Assembly: GCF_003403015.1 (NCBI RefSeq)
Contig: NZ_QURL01000003.1
Span: forward strand, 124,001 to 188,000
Reading direction: 5' to 3'
Origin: Fulvimarina endophytica
Lineage (GTDB): Bacteria; Pseudomonadota; Alphaproteobacteria; Rhizobiales; Rhizobiaceae
Length of the DNA stretch: 64,000 bases
A model generated the notes under the pieces. The model did no database searches, had not been told where the DNA came from, and worked only from the letters and a program-made list of their open reading frames with translations. Below are positions 34,301 through 42,522 of this stretch, piece after piece; position 1 is the first letter of the stretch; every line of letters starts with the position of its first letter. Both the position numbers and the translations under genes were made by a program.

Positions 34301-36292
34301 GTTCGCCTGCCGGTGGCTGAGACCGGCTTCGAGGACGAGGGCGTTGAACGGATCGTTCTCGATCCGCCGCGCCCAGACGCTGGCGAAGGTCTCCTCCAGC
34401 GACTTGCCCTCGTCCTTCAGCAGGATCTCCCCGCCCGCCCGGCGCTCCAGGTCCATGTCGTGGATATGGACCCCTGCCCCGTCGGGCCGGCGCAGTTCGA
34501 AGGTGCGTTCCGAGGTGACGGAAAAACCCATGTTCTCGAGGATCGGAACGCGCGTCGACAGGGAGACCGCCTCGCCGAGATGGTAGATCTTGAGGCGCAC
34601 GAGATCCGTTCCGTCCCCCGGCCTTCGGTAGAAGTCCATGAAGAGGGGCGCGCCCGCATCGAGGCCCGCAATCACCGCGACATCGGCCACCGCCTCCTCC
34701 GGCGTGATCACGTCGCGATAGGTTTCGGGAAGCCCCGGCGCATAGTCCGAAAATTCGCCGAAGCGGCCCTCGCGGGCGAGAACGGCGTGGAAGGTGTCGC
34801 CCCAATTGCGCGCGATCTGGCGGATCTCCTCCTCGAGATCGGCGGTGTCGACCTCGGGCAGCGTCTCCGAGCGCCGGCCGATGATGAAGTGGATGCGCGC
34901 GAGCGGCCCTTCGGGAAAGGCCGGATAGAAGGCCGAGACGCGGCCCTCATAAGCATCGGCGAGAAGCGCGCCCATGCGCTCGCGAAGCCTCGAATCGTAG
35001 CGCTCGCGCGGCACGTAGACCATGATGGAGACGAACCGGTCGAACCGGTCGTGGCGCGGCATGACCTTGATGCGCGGCCGCTCGTTGAGGTCGACGGTCG
35101 TCGCCGCGAAGGTCTCCAGCGTGTCGACGTCGATCTGGAAGATCTCGTCGCGCGGATAGGATTCGAGGACGTTGAGCAGCGCCTTGCCCGAATGGGAATC
35201 GGAGCGGTAGCCCGAGCGGGCGATCACCGTCTCGGCCTTGAGGCGCAGATAAGGAATGGAGAGGATCGAGCGCGTGTAGGCCGTGGAGGTGAAGAGGCCC
35301 ACGAACCGGACTTCGCCGGCTAAGTTTCCCGCCTCGTCATACTGCTTGACCCCGATATAGTCCATATAGGCGCGCCGGTGCACATCCGTCTTGGCGTTCG
35401 CCTTGGTCACGATCATCGGCTGGGGCGCGTCGAGGAAAGCGCGGATCTCCGGCGTCGTCGCCGTCGGCCCGCCCTGGCGCCCGAGAATGGAGACCGAGGG
35501 ATCGGCGAGGATGCCGAGATTGCCGTCCTCGCGCCGCGACAGGCTCTCGCCCTCCGCATCGCCGTCGAAGTCATAGCGCCGGCTGCCGAGGAAGATGAAG
35601 TTGTCGTCGCGCAGCCATTGCAGGAGCTCGGCCGATTCCGAGATCAGGGGCCGGCGCGTCTCGTCGGCCTTGCGCTCAACCTCGCGCAGGGAGGCGATCA
35701 CCTGATCGGCCCGCTCGCGCATGGCGGCGAAATCCTTGTTGGCGAGGCGCACATGGCCGAGGATCCGCGTCAGCGCCTCGGCGAGCTTCTCGCCGCCATC
35801 GAGATCGGCGAAGCGGTCGATCGCGAACTGGATGATGCTGACGCGCTCCACCGCCGCGTCCCTGGCCGTCGCATGGGTGGAGGCCGAGAAGCTGGTCACC
35901 TCCCCGTTCGACCCGCGGATCACGTCGAGGATCGGATGGGAGATGTAGTGGGTGGTCGAGGAGCGTGCCGCGAGCTCGCCGGCAAGGGAATCGAACAGGA
36001 ACGGCATGTCCGGATTGACCACGGTGACGAGCTGCATGCCCTGGCCGTCGCGCGTGAAGCCCTCCGGCGCCTCGACTCGCACGATCGGCTCGCTGCCGCG
36101 ATGGGTGTGGAGGGCATCGGTCGCGGCCCGCACGGCAAGGGCGAGAGCCCCGGTCTCGAAAGCCGCGAGATCCTCCACCGGCGGCCGTGCGAGAAGCAGC
36201 GGCGCAAGACTTCGGGCAGCCCCACCCTCGCCGAGCGCCTCGGTGACCGCCTTCAAGACCTCGGCCTTCGTCGAATGATCCGGTCTGCCCAT
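31382..36292 (-). CDS. gdhB: Large NAD-specific glutamate dehydrogenase (~180 kDa type)
   Basis: A 1,636-residue protein of the large bacterial NAD-GDH family, which oxidatively deaminates glutamate to 2-oxoglutarate for catabolism. The N-terminal third contains regulatory ACT-like segments; the catalytic core follows, with [42 protein letters not shown] containing the substrate lysines, and [14 protein letters not shown] further on. The ATG at 36292 has GGGAGAGG upstream and gives the family's usual length; the open frame extends upstream artificially. A perfect parS sequence is embedded near codon 1518. The gene is alone on its transcript and convergent with the tiny basic protein gene. Confidence 0.93.
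   Translation of the reverse strand: [1636 protein letters not shown]
31727..31742. promoter_or_regulatory. parS centromere site inside the NAD-GDH coding sequence
   Basis: A perfect 16-base TGTTTCACGTGAAACA, the ParB-binding consensus. It lies within the coding region, encoding VSRET in the dehydrogenase. Its chance occurrence is very unlikely, so it is probably retained for chromosome segregation. Confidence 0.88.
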
Positions 36293-36661
36293 CTCGCCTC
36301 TCCCATTCCTCATCAGGTCTGCCGTCTTCCGTCGCATCCATCCGGTCGCAGCTAGCCGCCCGTTCTGCCCGCGGATCGGGTCGCAAGCATCCGGATGCGG
36401 GGCCGAGCCTAGCACCGATCGCGTCGAATGCGCCCGCGATCTTCGGGCGGCCTTGCGGACGAAGTTGGTCACGGCGCCGAAGTTGCAATCGTGAAAAGCG
36501 CGGGCAGGTGCTTCTTTTCTCCCGCCGCAGGGACGAACCGCGTGCGGGCGACACCTCGCCCGGCTCCTTGCGATCGCCGCTCTGCCAGCCGTCGCGGGCT
36601 CGCGCCCGCAGTCCACGCGGACGGCTTGCACGCGGCTCTCTAATGGGAGACATCTGTCGCC
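36293..36661. other. Divergent gap between NAD-GDH and a small gene
   Basis: About 370 bp that should contain both divergent promoters. Open frames crossing it lack ribosome sites and domain features. Nothing else recognised. Confidence 0.5.
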
Positions 36662-36919
36662 ATGGCATACCGCGAAGACGAAGACGCGGCACGCAGACGC
36701 GAGGCCGGCCACATCCTGAAGCGGATCGGCGAGGAGACCGATCCGCAGACGGGAACCCATGTCCAGTCCTGGCTCCTGCGCCCCCGGGCCTTCTTCAAGG
36801 CCGAAGACGCCGATCAGGACGACCGGATCGAGGTGATCGGCATGCGCATCGGGCGCCTTCTGGGCGTCGCAGGTCTCCTCGTCTTCGCCGCCCTCTTCCT
36901 CATCGAGTTCGCCGCATGA
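36662..36919 (+). CDS. Small single-span membrane protein, unknown
   Basis: An 85-residue protein with a charged N-terminal half (MAYREDEDAARRREAGHILKR) and one C-terminal membrane helix (LLGVAGLLVFAALFLIEFAA), so probably a tail-anchored inner-membrane protein. GGGAG lies upstream of the ATG. The pdxY-like gene follows about 100 bp later on the same strand. Family and function are not recognised. Confidence 0.6.
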   Translation: MAYREDEDAARRREAGHILKRIGEETDPQTGTHVQSWLLRPRAFFKAEDADQDDRIEVIGMRIGRLLGVAGLLVFAALFLIEFAA

Positions 36920-37023
36920 ACCGGCCGCCCTCGAGGAGAATCCCGGCGGGTATCGACGGCGCGAGGAAGCCGGACGGGACCTTGCGCGGCGAAGGCGGGG
37001 CGGCGGAGGGCGTGGCGGGCTCC

Positions 37024-37872
37024 ATGAGCGTCCTTGCGATCTCGAGCCAGGTGGTGCGCGGCGCCGTCGGCAACCGCGCCGTCGTCTTCGCGCTGGAAAG
37101 CCTCGGCTTCACGGTCTGGTCGCTGCCCACCATCACCCTGCCCTGGCATCCCGGCCACGGTCCCTCGACGCGCATCGTGGCGGACGACGACGCGTTCGAG
37201 GCCCTGTGCGAGGATCTCGCGGCCTCGCCCTTTTCCTGCGAGATCGACGCGGTCATCACCGGCTATTTCGCGACCGGGCGGCAGGTGCGGGCGGCAGCGC
37301 GCCTCGTGAAGCGCCTGCGCGAGACGCGGCCGGACCTCATCTACTGCCTCGATCCCGTGCTCGGCGACGATGGCCGGCTCTACCGGCCGCAGGAGATCGT
37401 CGAGGCGGTGCGCGAGGCGCTTCTGCCCATCGCCGACATCGCCACGCCCAACCGGTTCGAACTCGAGGTCCTGAGCGAACTCGTCCTCGAAACCAATGCC
37501 GATCTCACGGAAGCGGCCCGGGTTCTGGGCCCGGCCACCGTCCTCGTCACCTCCGCCTACGCCATGCTGTCGGGCAGCATCGGCAATCTCCTCGTCACCG
37601 AGCGCGGCAGCGATCTCGCCGAACACCGGCTGATCGAGAACGGCCCCCATGGCGGCGGCGACCTGACGGCGGCGCTCTTTCTCGCCCGCACGCTTCAAGG
37701 GCTTTCGCCGGACCAGGCACTGAAGCTCGCCACCGCCTCGGTCTTCGAGATCCTGGCGCGCACGGCCAAGCGCGGGGCGAACGAGATGACGCTCCAGACC
37801 GATGCCGCGGCGCTCGTCACCCCGATGGCCATGGTCCAGATGCGCCGGCTCGCCGCGCCGCGCCGGCGCTGA
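37024..37872 (+). CDS. pdxY: Pyridoxal kinase (PdxY type)
   Basis: A 282-residue ribokinase-like enzyme that phosphorylates pyridoxal to PLP in the cytosol. Hallmarks are the N-terminal ISSQVVRGAVGNRAVVFALESLGF and the WPLPT-like region, the YCLDPVLGDDGRLY motif, the ATPNRFELE segment and the catalytic loop HGGGDLTAALFLA with its Asp. The ATG at 37024 begins the conserved N-terminal strand; the upstream extension of the frame carries no domain. It is a PLP-salvage enzyme; no biosynthesis genes are nearby. Confidence 0.92.
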   Translation: MSVLAISSQVVRGAVGNRAVVFALESLGFTVWSLPTITLPWHPGHGPSTRIVADDDAFEALCEDLAASPFSCEIDAVITGYFATGRQVRAAARLVKRLRETRPDLIYCLDPVLGDDGRLYRPQEIVEAVREALLPIADIATPNRFELEVLSELVLETNADLTEAARVLGPATVLVTSAYAMLSGSIGNLLVTERGSDLAEHRLIENGPHGGGDLTAALFLARTLQGLSPDQALKLATASVFEILARTAKRGANEMTLQTDAAALVTPMAMVQMRRLAAPRRR

Positions 37873-37944
37873 GGGGTAAGGGGTGAGGGCAACGGCGCAA
37901 AATAGCGTTGCCGTCGTCTCGCGCGCGATCTATTGGATGGCTTC

Positions 37945-38610
37945 ATGACCAAGCAGCATCTTCCCGACCATCTTCTGACCGGTTACCGAACCTTCGTCGA
38001 GAAGAGGCTTCCCGGCGATCGCGATCGCCTGCGCACGCTCGCCGACGAAGGCCAGCATCCGCCCACCATGGTCATCGCCTGCTGCGATTCACGGGCGGTT
38101 CCCGAGACCATCTTCAACTCGGCGCCCGGCGAGATCTTCGTCGTGCGCAACGTCGCCAATCTGGTTCCCCCCTACGAGCCCGACGGCGAATACCACTCCA
38201 CCTCCGCCGCCCTCGAATTCGCCGTCCAGGCGCTGAAGGTCGAGCATATCCTCATCCTCGGCCACAGCGGATGCGGCGGCATCCACGCCGCCCTGTCGCC
38301 GGGCGCAGATCCCCTCTCTCCAGGCGACTTCATCGGCAAGTGGATGAGCCTTCTCGATCCGGTTGCCGCCTCCTTCAACAGCAACGACCACATGACCTCG
38401 CGCGAGCGCCATGCCGCCCTCGAGCGCACCGCGATCCGCCACTCGATCGGCAATCTGCGCACCTTCCCGATGATCCGGGACCTCGAGGATGCGGGCAAGA
38501 TCACGCTTCACGGGGCCTGGGTCGATATCGGCACCGGCGATCTCTGGGGCATGGACCCCGAAAGCGGCGATTTCGATCGCCTCGCGATCGGACCCGGCGA
38601 GAGCGCCTGA
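37945..38610 (+). CDS. Beta-class carbonic anhydrase
   Basis: A 221-residue cytosolic zinc enzyme interconverting carbon dioxide and bicarbonate. The zinc ligands are visible: Cys46 in ACCDSR, His108 and Cys111 in GHSGCGG, with the Asp48-Arg50 dyad. The end reads LHGAWVDIGTGDLWGMD, a typical beta-CA strand. The ATG at 37945 is preferred to an upstream in-frame TTG. It lies 72 bp after the pyridoxal kinase gene on the same strand and could share its transcript. Confidence 0.95.
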   Translation: MTKQHLPDHLLTGYRTFVEKRLPGDRDRLRTLADEGQHPPTMVIACCDSRAVPETIFNSAPGEIFVVRNVANLVPPYEPDGEYHSTSAALEFAVQALKVEHILILGHSGCGGIHAALSPGADPLSPGDFIGKWMSLLDPVAASFNSNDHMTSRERHAALERTAIRHSIGNLRTFPMIRDLEDAGKITLHGAWVDIGTGDLWGMDPESGDFDRLAIGPGESA

Positions 38611-38843
38611 GGGCGCTCGACGGGACGGCCCTGACGCGATCGCCCGGGGTTTGATCGACGATCTGTTGCAATAAAGTGTCTGCGTTGCAGTTTGGCACAG
38701 GTTTTGCGGCGCTCGCCCTTGCTTCGCTCTGGATTGGCCGCTTGAGTGGCGCAGATGCGGGAGAGCCCGCCGGCAGGGACCATGAGAACCCTGAAACGGT
38801 GCCCGGCAGCAGCCGAACGAACGACCAGGAAAGCCTTCGACTG

Positions 38844-39440
38844 ATGACCAGACTGATGACAACGGGCGCCGCCCTCGCAGCCGTACTGCTCGCGGCCGGT
38901 TGCTCGCAATCGATCCCGCAGTTCAACGCGAACACCAATGCGAACGCCAATGTCGGCGTTTCGCCGCTGATGGCCTCGCCGACCCCCCAGGTCGCCTCGG
39001 GCCAGCTGCCGCCTCCCCCGCCGCCGCCGCCGCCCTCGACCAACAATTCCTCCATGGCCGGCAGCATGAACGGCCAGACCGACGGCGGTACGCAGACCGC
39101 CGCGCTCGATCCGAATGTCGGCGTCAACGCCTCCGCATCCGCCTCCGCTTCGGGCGGCGGCAGCCTGTCGCGCAACAAGGTTCTGGGCGCCTACAAGGTG
39201 ACGACCGCCGGCGGCAACTGCCAGATCATCCTCTCGCTCACCAAGTGGAGCGGCGGCTATCGCGCGGCCTCGCGCGGCTGCCCCGGCGCCGTCGCCGACG
39301 TGTCGGCCTGGGACGTCTCGGGCAACAATGTCGTCCTGAAGACCTCGACCGGCACCAATGTCGCGAGCCTCGCCTCCTCGGGCGAAGCCCGCTATGACGG
39401 CCAGACCACCGGCGGCCAGGCGATCAGCCTCTATCGCTGA
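38844..39440 (+). CDS. Omp19-like lipoprotein with protease-inhibitor (Inh) domain
   Basis: A 198-residue lipoprotein: signal with lipobox LLAAGC (Cys20), a low-complexity linker of Asn, Ala, Ser and a nine-proline run, then a C-terminal AprI/Inh-type beta-barrel domain (SRNKVLGAYKVTTAGGNCQIILSL ... GCPGAVADVSAWDVSGNNVVL) with two cysteines. Relatives include Brucella Omp19, an outer-membrane lipoprotein that inhibits proteases. The ATG at 38844 starts the signal peptide. Two hairpin terminators follow closely. Confidence 0.85.
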   Translation: MTRLMTTGAALAAVLLAAGCSQSIPQFNANTNANANVGVSPLMASPTPQVASGQLPPPPPPPPPSTNNSSMAGSMNGQTDGGTQTAALDPNVGVNASASASASGGGSLSRNKVLGAYKVTTAGGNCQIILSLTKWSGGYRAASRGCPGAVADVSAWDVSGNNVVLKTSTGTNVASLASSGEARYDGQTTGGQAISLYR

Positions 39441-39447
39441 TCGAAGG

Positions 39448-39466
39448 ACGGCCTCAGGGCCGTTTT
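39448..39466 (+). terminator. Intrinsic terminator after the Inh lipoprotein gene
   Basis: ACGGCC and GGCCGT pair around a TCAG loop, followed by TTT, seven bases past the stop codon. Confidence 0.75.
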
Positions 39467-39483
39467 ACCGATCTCTCGAACGA

Positions 39484-39518
39484 ACGGGCTCCCATCCTCG
39501 CGATGGCGAGCCCGTTTT
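39484..39518 (+). terminator. Second intrinsic terminator
   Basis: ACGGGCTC and GAGCCCGT form an 8-bp stem with a 16-base loop and a following TTTCGTTT. It probably backs up the first terminator. Confidence 0.65.
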
Positions 39519-39664
39519 CGTTTCGCGAGACCCCGATTCTCAAATCGGGCCCGAGGCTCGTGGCTCCTGCCGACACATCGGATGGCCCGAAGACCCTCGT
39601 CCCCGTTTCGGCCCGAGGCGCTCGTCGACGTCTCGGGACCGAAGCTGCAGGAAATCGCCTGCGA

Positions 39665-41098
39665 TCAGGCGACGGCCCGCTTTGCCGTCTCCAGGCCCCA
39701 GGCGAGGCGCTGGGCGGCTTCCTCGGCGCTTGGCGCCTCCACGTAGCAGCGCAGCTCCGGCGCGTTACCCGAGGCCCGGTAGTGGATCACGGCACCGTTT
39801 TCAAAGAGGGTGCGCACCCCGTCCGTCCTGTCGATCTCGGCGATGGCCCCCACCGGCGAGAAGAGCTCGCTCGCATAGGCCTCGTCGCCGGCGAGCCTTT
39901 CAAGGAACGGCCCGCTCGCCTCGGCCGGAATGTCCTTCAGCCGGTCGGCCGCCGCAAAGCCCGCATTCAGCGAGGCGGTGACGGAGGAGAGCGGGGCGTT
40001 CGCCGCCGCCGCCTCGGCGAGCGCCGAGAGAATCGGGAGAGCTGCGTCCCGCGTCGCGAGCGCGGCGAGACGACGGCCATCGCGCGAAACGTCCGAGCCG
40101 AGGAGAACGCCGCCATTCGCCTCGAAGCCGACGATCCTCTTGTGACCGGCCCGCAAGGCCTCGGCCATGCCGGCGATGACGAAGGGCGAGCCGACCTTCG
40201 TGCGAACCACCTTGCGGGCGAAGTCGGACCGCTCGATCGCCGAGGAGGAGGTGACCGGGGTGACGATCGTCGGAAGGCCGAGATGCCGTGCCGTCAGCAT
40301 TCCGAGAACGTCGCCGCGCAGGATCGCGCCGGTCTCGTCGGCGACCAGCGGCCGGTCCGCATCGCCATCGGTGGAGACGATCGCGTCGAAGCCGTATTCC
40401 TCGGCCCAGGCCGCGATCAGCTCCATATCCTCGGGTCGGTGCGCCTCGGTATCGACCGGGATGAACCGGTCGGCGCGCCCGAGCCCGGCGGTCTCGGCGC
40501 CGAGACCCGCAAGGATCGCCGTCAAAACATCGCGGGCGACGGAACTCTGCTCGTAGACGCCGATCCGAAGGCCCATCAGCGCCTGCGGCCCGAAGAAATC
40601 GACCGAGCGCGCCACATAGGCCTCGATCGCCTCGGCCGAGATATCCTCGATCTCGCCCTCCGAAAGAGCATGGGAGGCCTCGCGCACCTGCGGCACCAGA
40701 TCGTCATGAGCGAGCCGGATGCCGCCCTCGTCCGCCTTGTCGATCTCGCCGGCGGGCGAATAGAATTTCAGCCCGTTGCGGTCGTCGGGGATATGGCTGC
40801 CGGTCACCATCACAGCGGCCGCTCCTCGCGCCATCGCCGCCATGGCGAGAGCCGGCGTCGGCAGCGCGCCGCAGGAGACCGGCGTCCAGCCGGCATCCTT
40901 CACGCCGGCTGCGACCCGCGCGGCGATGGCCGGGCTCGAGGCGCGCAGGTCCCGGCCGATCATCACGGTGCGCGTTCCGGTCTGGTCGGAGCGCTCCAGA
41001 TGGCTCACGAAGCCGCGCGTCCAGGCATAGGCCGGCGGTCCGTCGAGATCGGCGACGAGGCCGCGCAGGCCGCTGGTTCCGAATTTCAGGGATGACAT
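39665..41098 (-). CDS. Phosphomannomutase / phosphoglucomutase family enzyme
   Basis: A 477-residue alpha-D-phosphohexomutase. The phosphoserine loop is MVTGSHIPDDRNGLKF with Ser101, the metal loop is DGDADRP, the sugar-binding loop is GFEANGG, and the phosphate-binding end contains HYRASGNAPELRCY. The N-terminal KFGTSGLRG is typical. It should interconvert hexose-6- and -1-phosphates for envelope polysaccharide. Specificity (mannose versus glucose) is not decided by sequence alone. Transcribed alone; the HicA toxin gene lies upstream. Confidence 0.9.
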   Translation of the reverse strand: MSSLKFGTSGLRGLVADLDGPPAYAWTRGFVSHLERSDQTGTRTVMIGRDLRASSPAIAARVAAGVKDAGWTPVSCGALPTPALAMAAMARGAAAVMVTGSHIPDDRNGLKFYSPAGEIDKADEGGIRLAHDDLVPQVREASHALSEGEIEDISAEAIEAYVARSVDFFGPQALMGLRIGVYEQSSVARDVLTAILAGLGAETAGLGRADRFIPVDTEAHRPEDMELIAAWAEEYGFDAIVSTDGDADRPLVADETGAILRGDVLGMLTARHLGLPTIVTPVTSSSAIERSDFARKVVRTKVGSPFVIAGMAEALRAGHKRIVGFEANGGVLLGSDVSRDGRRLAALATRDAALPILSALAEAAAANAPLSSVTASLNAGFAAADRLKDIPAEASGPFLERLAGDEAYASELFSPVGAIAEIDRTDGVRTLFENGAVIHYRASGNAPELRCYVEAPSAEEAAQRLAWGLETAKRAVA

Positions 41099-41193
41099 GG
41101 CGGGTCCTGTTCGTTCGAAGGCGAAAACCGGGAGGGCGCCCGGGTTCGCGCACCGGCGGATGACGGGGGTCCGGACCGAAGCGCCCGGGCCCG

Positions 41194-41391
41194 TCAGAGT
41201 TTCAGATCGATGCCTGCCGAGCGCAGGATCGCATTGGCGGTGTGCCTGCTTTTCAAGTTTCGCGGCACGAGAACGAGGCGGCGGGTCTCTTCATCGCGCC
41301 ATTTCTCATGCGATCCCTTGGCATTGGTCTCATAGCGATATCCCGCCTCGCGCAAGAGGCGCGAGACCTCGGCATAGTAACCCTCCGGCAT
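41194..41391 (-). CDS. hicA: HicA-family toxin (mRNA interferase)
   Basis: A 65-residue protein with the HicA double-stranded-RNA-binding-like fold: EVSRLLREAGYRYETNAKGSHEKWR, with the catalytic histidine His28 in the GSH motif, and a C-terminal RHTANAILRSAGI. HicA toxins cleave mRNA and are neutralised by the antitoxin of the same operon, encoded 4 bp upstream. The pair is antitoxin-first, which is less usual for classical hicAB but common for DUF1902 pairs. Confidence 0.9.
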   Translation of the reverse strand: MPEGYYAEVSRLLREAGYRYETNAKGSHEKWRDEETRRLVLVPRNLKSRHTANAILRSAGIDLKL

Positions 41392-41395
41392 TCTC

Positions 41396-41650
41396 TCATG
41401 CCGCCCGGGGCACGTTTGCCTCGGGCCTCTCCCAGAAGATCGCCGGAATGAGATCGCGCAGAGGCGTCGTCGCCAGATCCTCCGGTGTCAGGTGATTGGC
41501 GAGAATCAGATCGAGAGCACTCTCGACCATGACGGCCTCGAAACCCTCGATCGTCTCGGCTTCGATATGTAGACCGTCGATATCGCTTTCGCTCACATAG
41601 ACGCCGGCTTCGGCGTCCCAGAACGCCTTGACCCTGAAACTGCGCTTCAT
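41396..41650 (-). CDS. DUF1902 (HicB-like) antitoxin
   Basis: An 84-residue protein of the DUF1902 family: VKAFWDAEAGVYVSESDIDGLHIEAETIEGFEAVMVE, a partial RNase H-like fold as in HicB. It lacks a recognisable DNA-binding tail. Four bases separate it from the HicA toxin gene, which it presumably neutralises. The ATG at 41650 begins the domain; the upstream extension of the frame has no features. Confidence 0.85.
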   Translation of the reverse strand: MKRSFRVKAFWDAEAGVYVSESDIDGLHIEAETIEGFEAVMVESALDLILANHLTPEDLATTPLRDLIPAIFWERPEANVPRAA

Positions 41651-41726
41651 CGGCTGGGCTCCATGCTTGGTCGGTTGCCGCGACAGTATAGGCAGACCGT
41701 CCCCGCTCGTCATGATCCCGTTGCCC

Positions 41727-42251
41727 TCAGAAGGGCTTCACCACCACGAGGACGATGATGATCACAAGGAGAACCGCCGGCACCTCGTTCATGATGCGCC
41801 AGAAGCGCGAGGAGCGGGTGTTGGCGTCGTTCGCGAAGCGGCGCATGGAGGCGGCGAGGAACATGTGCATGGCGGTGAGGACCACCACGAAGGCGATCTT
41901 GGCGTGGAGCCAGGCGCCCTGGAACTCGAACACCTTGGCGGCGAGCCAGAGGCCTGCGGCCCAGGTGACGATCATCGACGGCGTGCCGATGCCCCTCAGG
42001 AGCCGGCGCTCCATCACCTTGAAGGTCTCCGACTGGGGCGTCTTCGGCCCGGCCTCGGTGTGATAGACGAAGAGGCGCGGCAGATAGAGGAGCACCGCCA
42101 TCCAGGAGATCACCGCGAAGATGTGCAGCGACTTGATCCAGAGCTGAGCCTCCACCGGAATGAACCAGAGCACCGCGACGATGGCGAGGAGGCCGACGAC
42201 CGGCACGATCATCTTGGCGGGCGAGGGCTTGGTGCGGCTGGTCTGGCTCAT
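41727..42251 (-). CDS. hemJ: HemJ protoporphyrinogen IX oxidase
   Basis: A 174-residue integral membrane protein of the HemJ family (about four helices), which oxidises protoporphyrinogen IX to protoporphyrin IX. The helix WIKSLHIFAVISWMAVLLYLPRLFVYHTEA carries the conserved His and the ...LYLPRLFVYH motif; a C-terminal MRRFANDANTRSSRFWRIMNEVPA is also conserved. The ATG at 42251 starts the family's usual length. It follows hemE on the same strand, giving two heme-biosynthesis genes in a row, as in other alphaproteobacteria near the origin. Confidence 0.9.
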   Translation of the reverse strand: MSQTSRTKPSPAKMIVPVVGLLAIVAVLWFIPVEAQLWIKSLHIFAVISWMAVLLYLPRLFVYHTEAGPKTPQSETFKVMERRLLRGIGTPSMIVTWAAGLWLAAKVFEFQGAWLHAKIAFVVVLTAMHMFLAASMRRFANDANTRSSRFWRIMNEVPAVLLVIIIVLVVVKPF

Positions 42252-42522
42252 GGGGTCGGCTTTCCTGGCGTGACGCGGTGGGCCTCGGCGCGGGCGATGC
42301 GAGGCGGGACTTCGAACTTTTCGGGCGGCGGGGACCGTCCGTTTTCGCCTATATCGCGGTTCGCCGCCGCAACGTCCAGCTTGGAGCACCGTGCCATCGG
42401 GCCGCGCCGATCCGGCCCGCGCCGGGGCCCACCGAAGCGAGAGGGAGAGACCGGCGGTGCGGGATGCCGTGTCCGCCCCCTCGCCTCCTCCGGCGTCCGT
42501 TCTCGAGTCTCAGGTCTCGGGG

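Noticed and set aside
31991..35323. A 1,110-residue open frame on the plus strand antisense to NAD-GDH
   Set aside because: It mirrors the dehydrogenase codons in a GC-rich sequence, has low-complexity His/Arg/Asp/Glu composition, no domain and no ribosome site.
39010..39040. Proline-codon run in the Inh lipoprotein as a frameshift or repeat artefact
   Set aside because: The frame continues cleanly into the Inh domain and such linkers are usual in Omp19-like lipoproteins.
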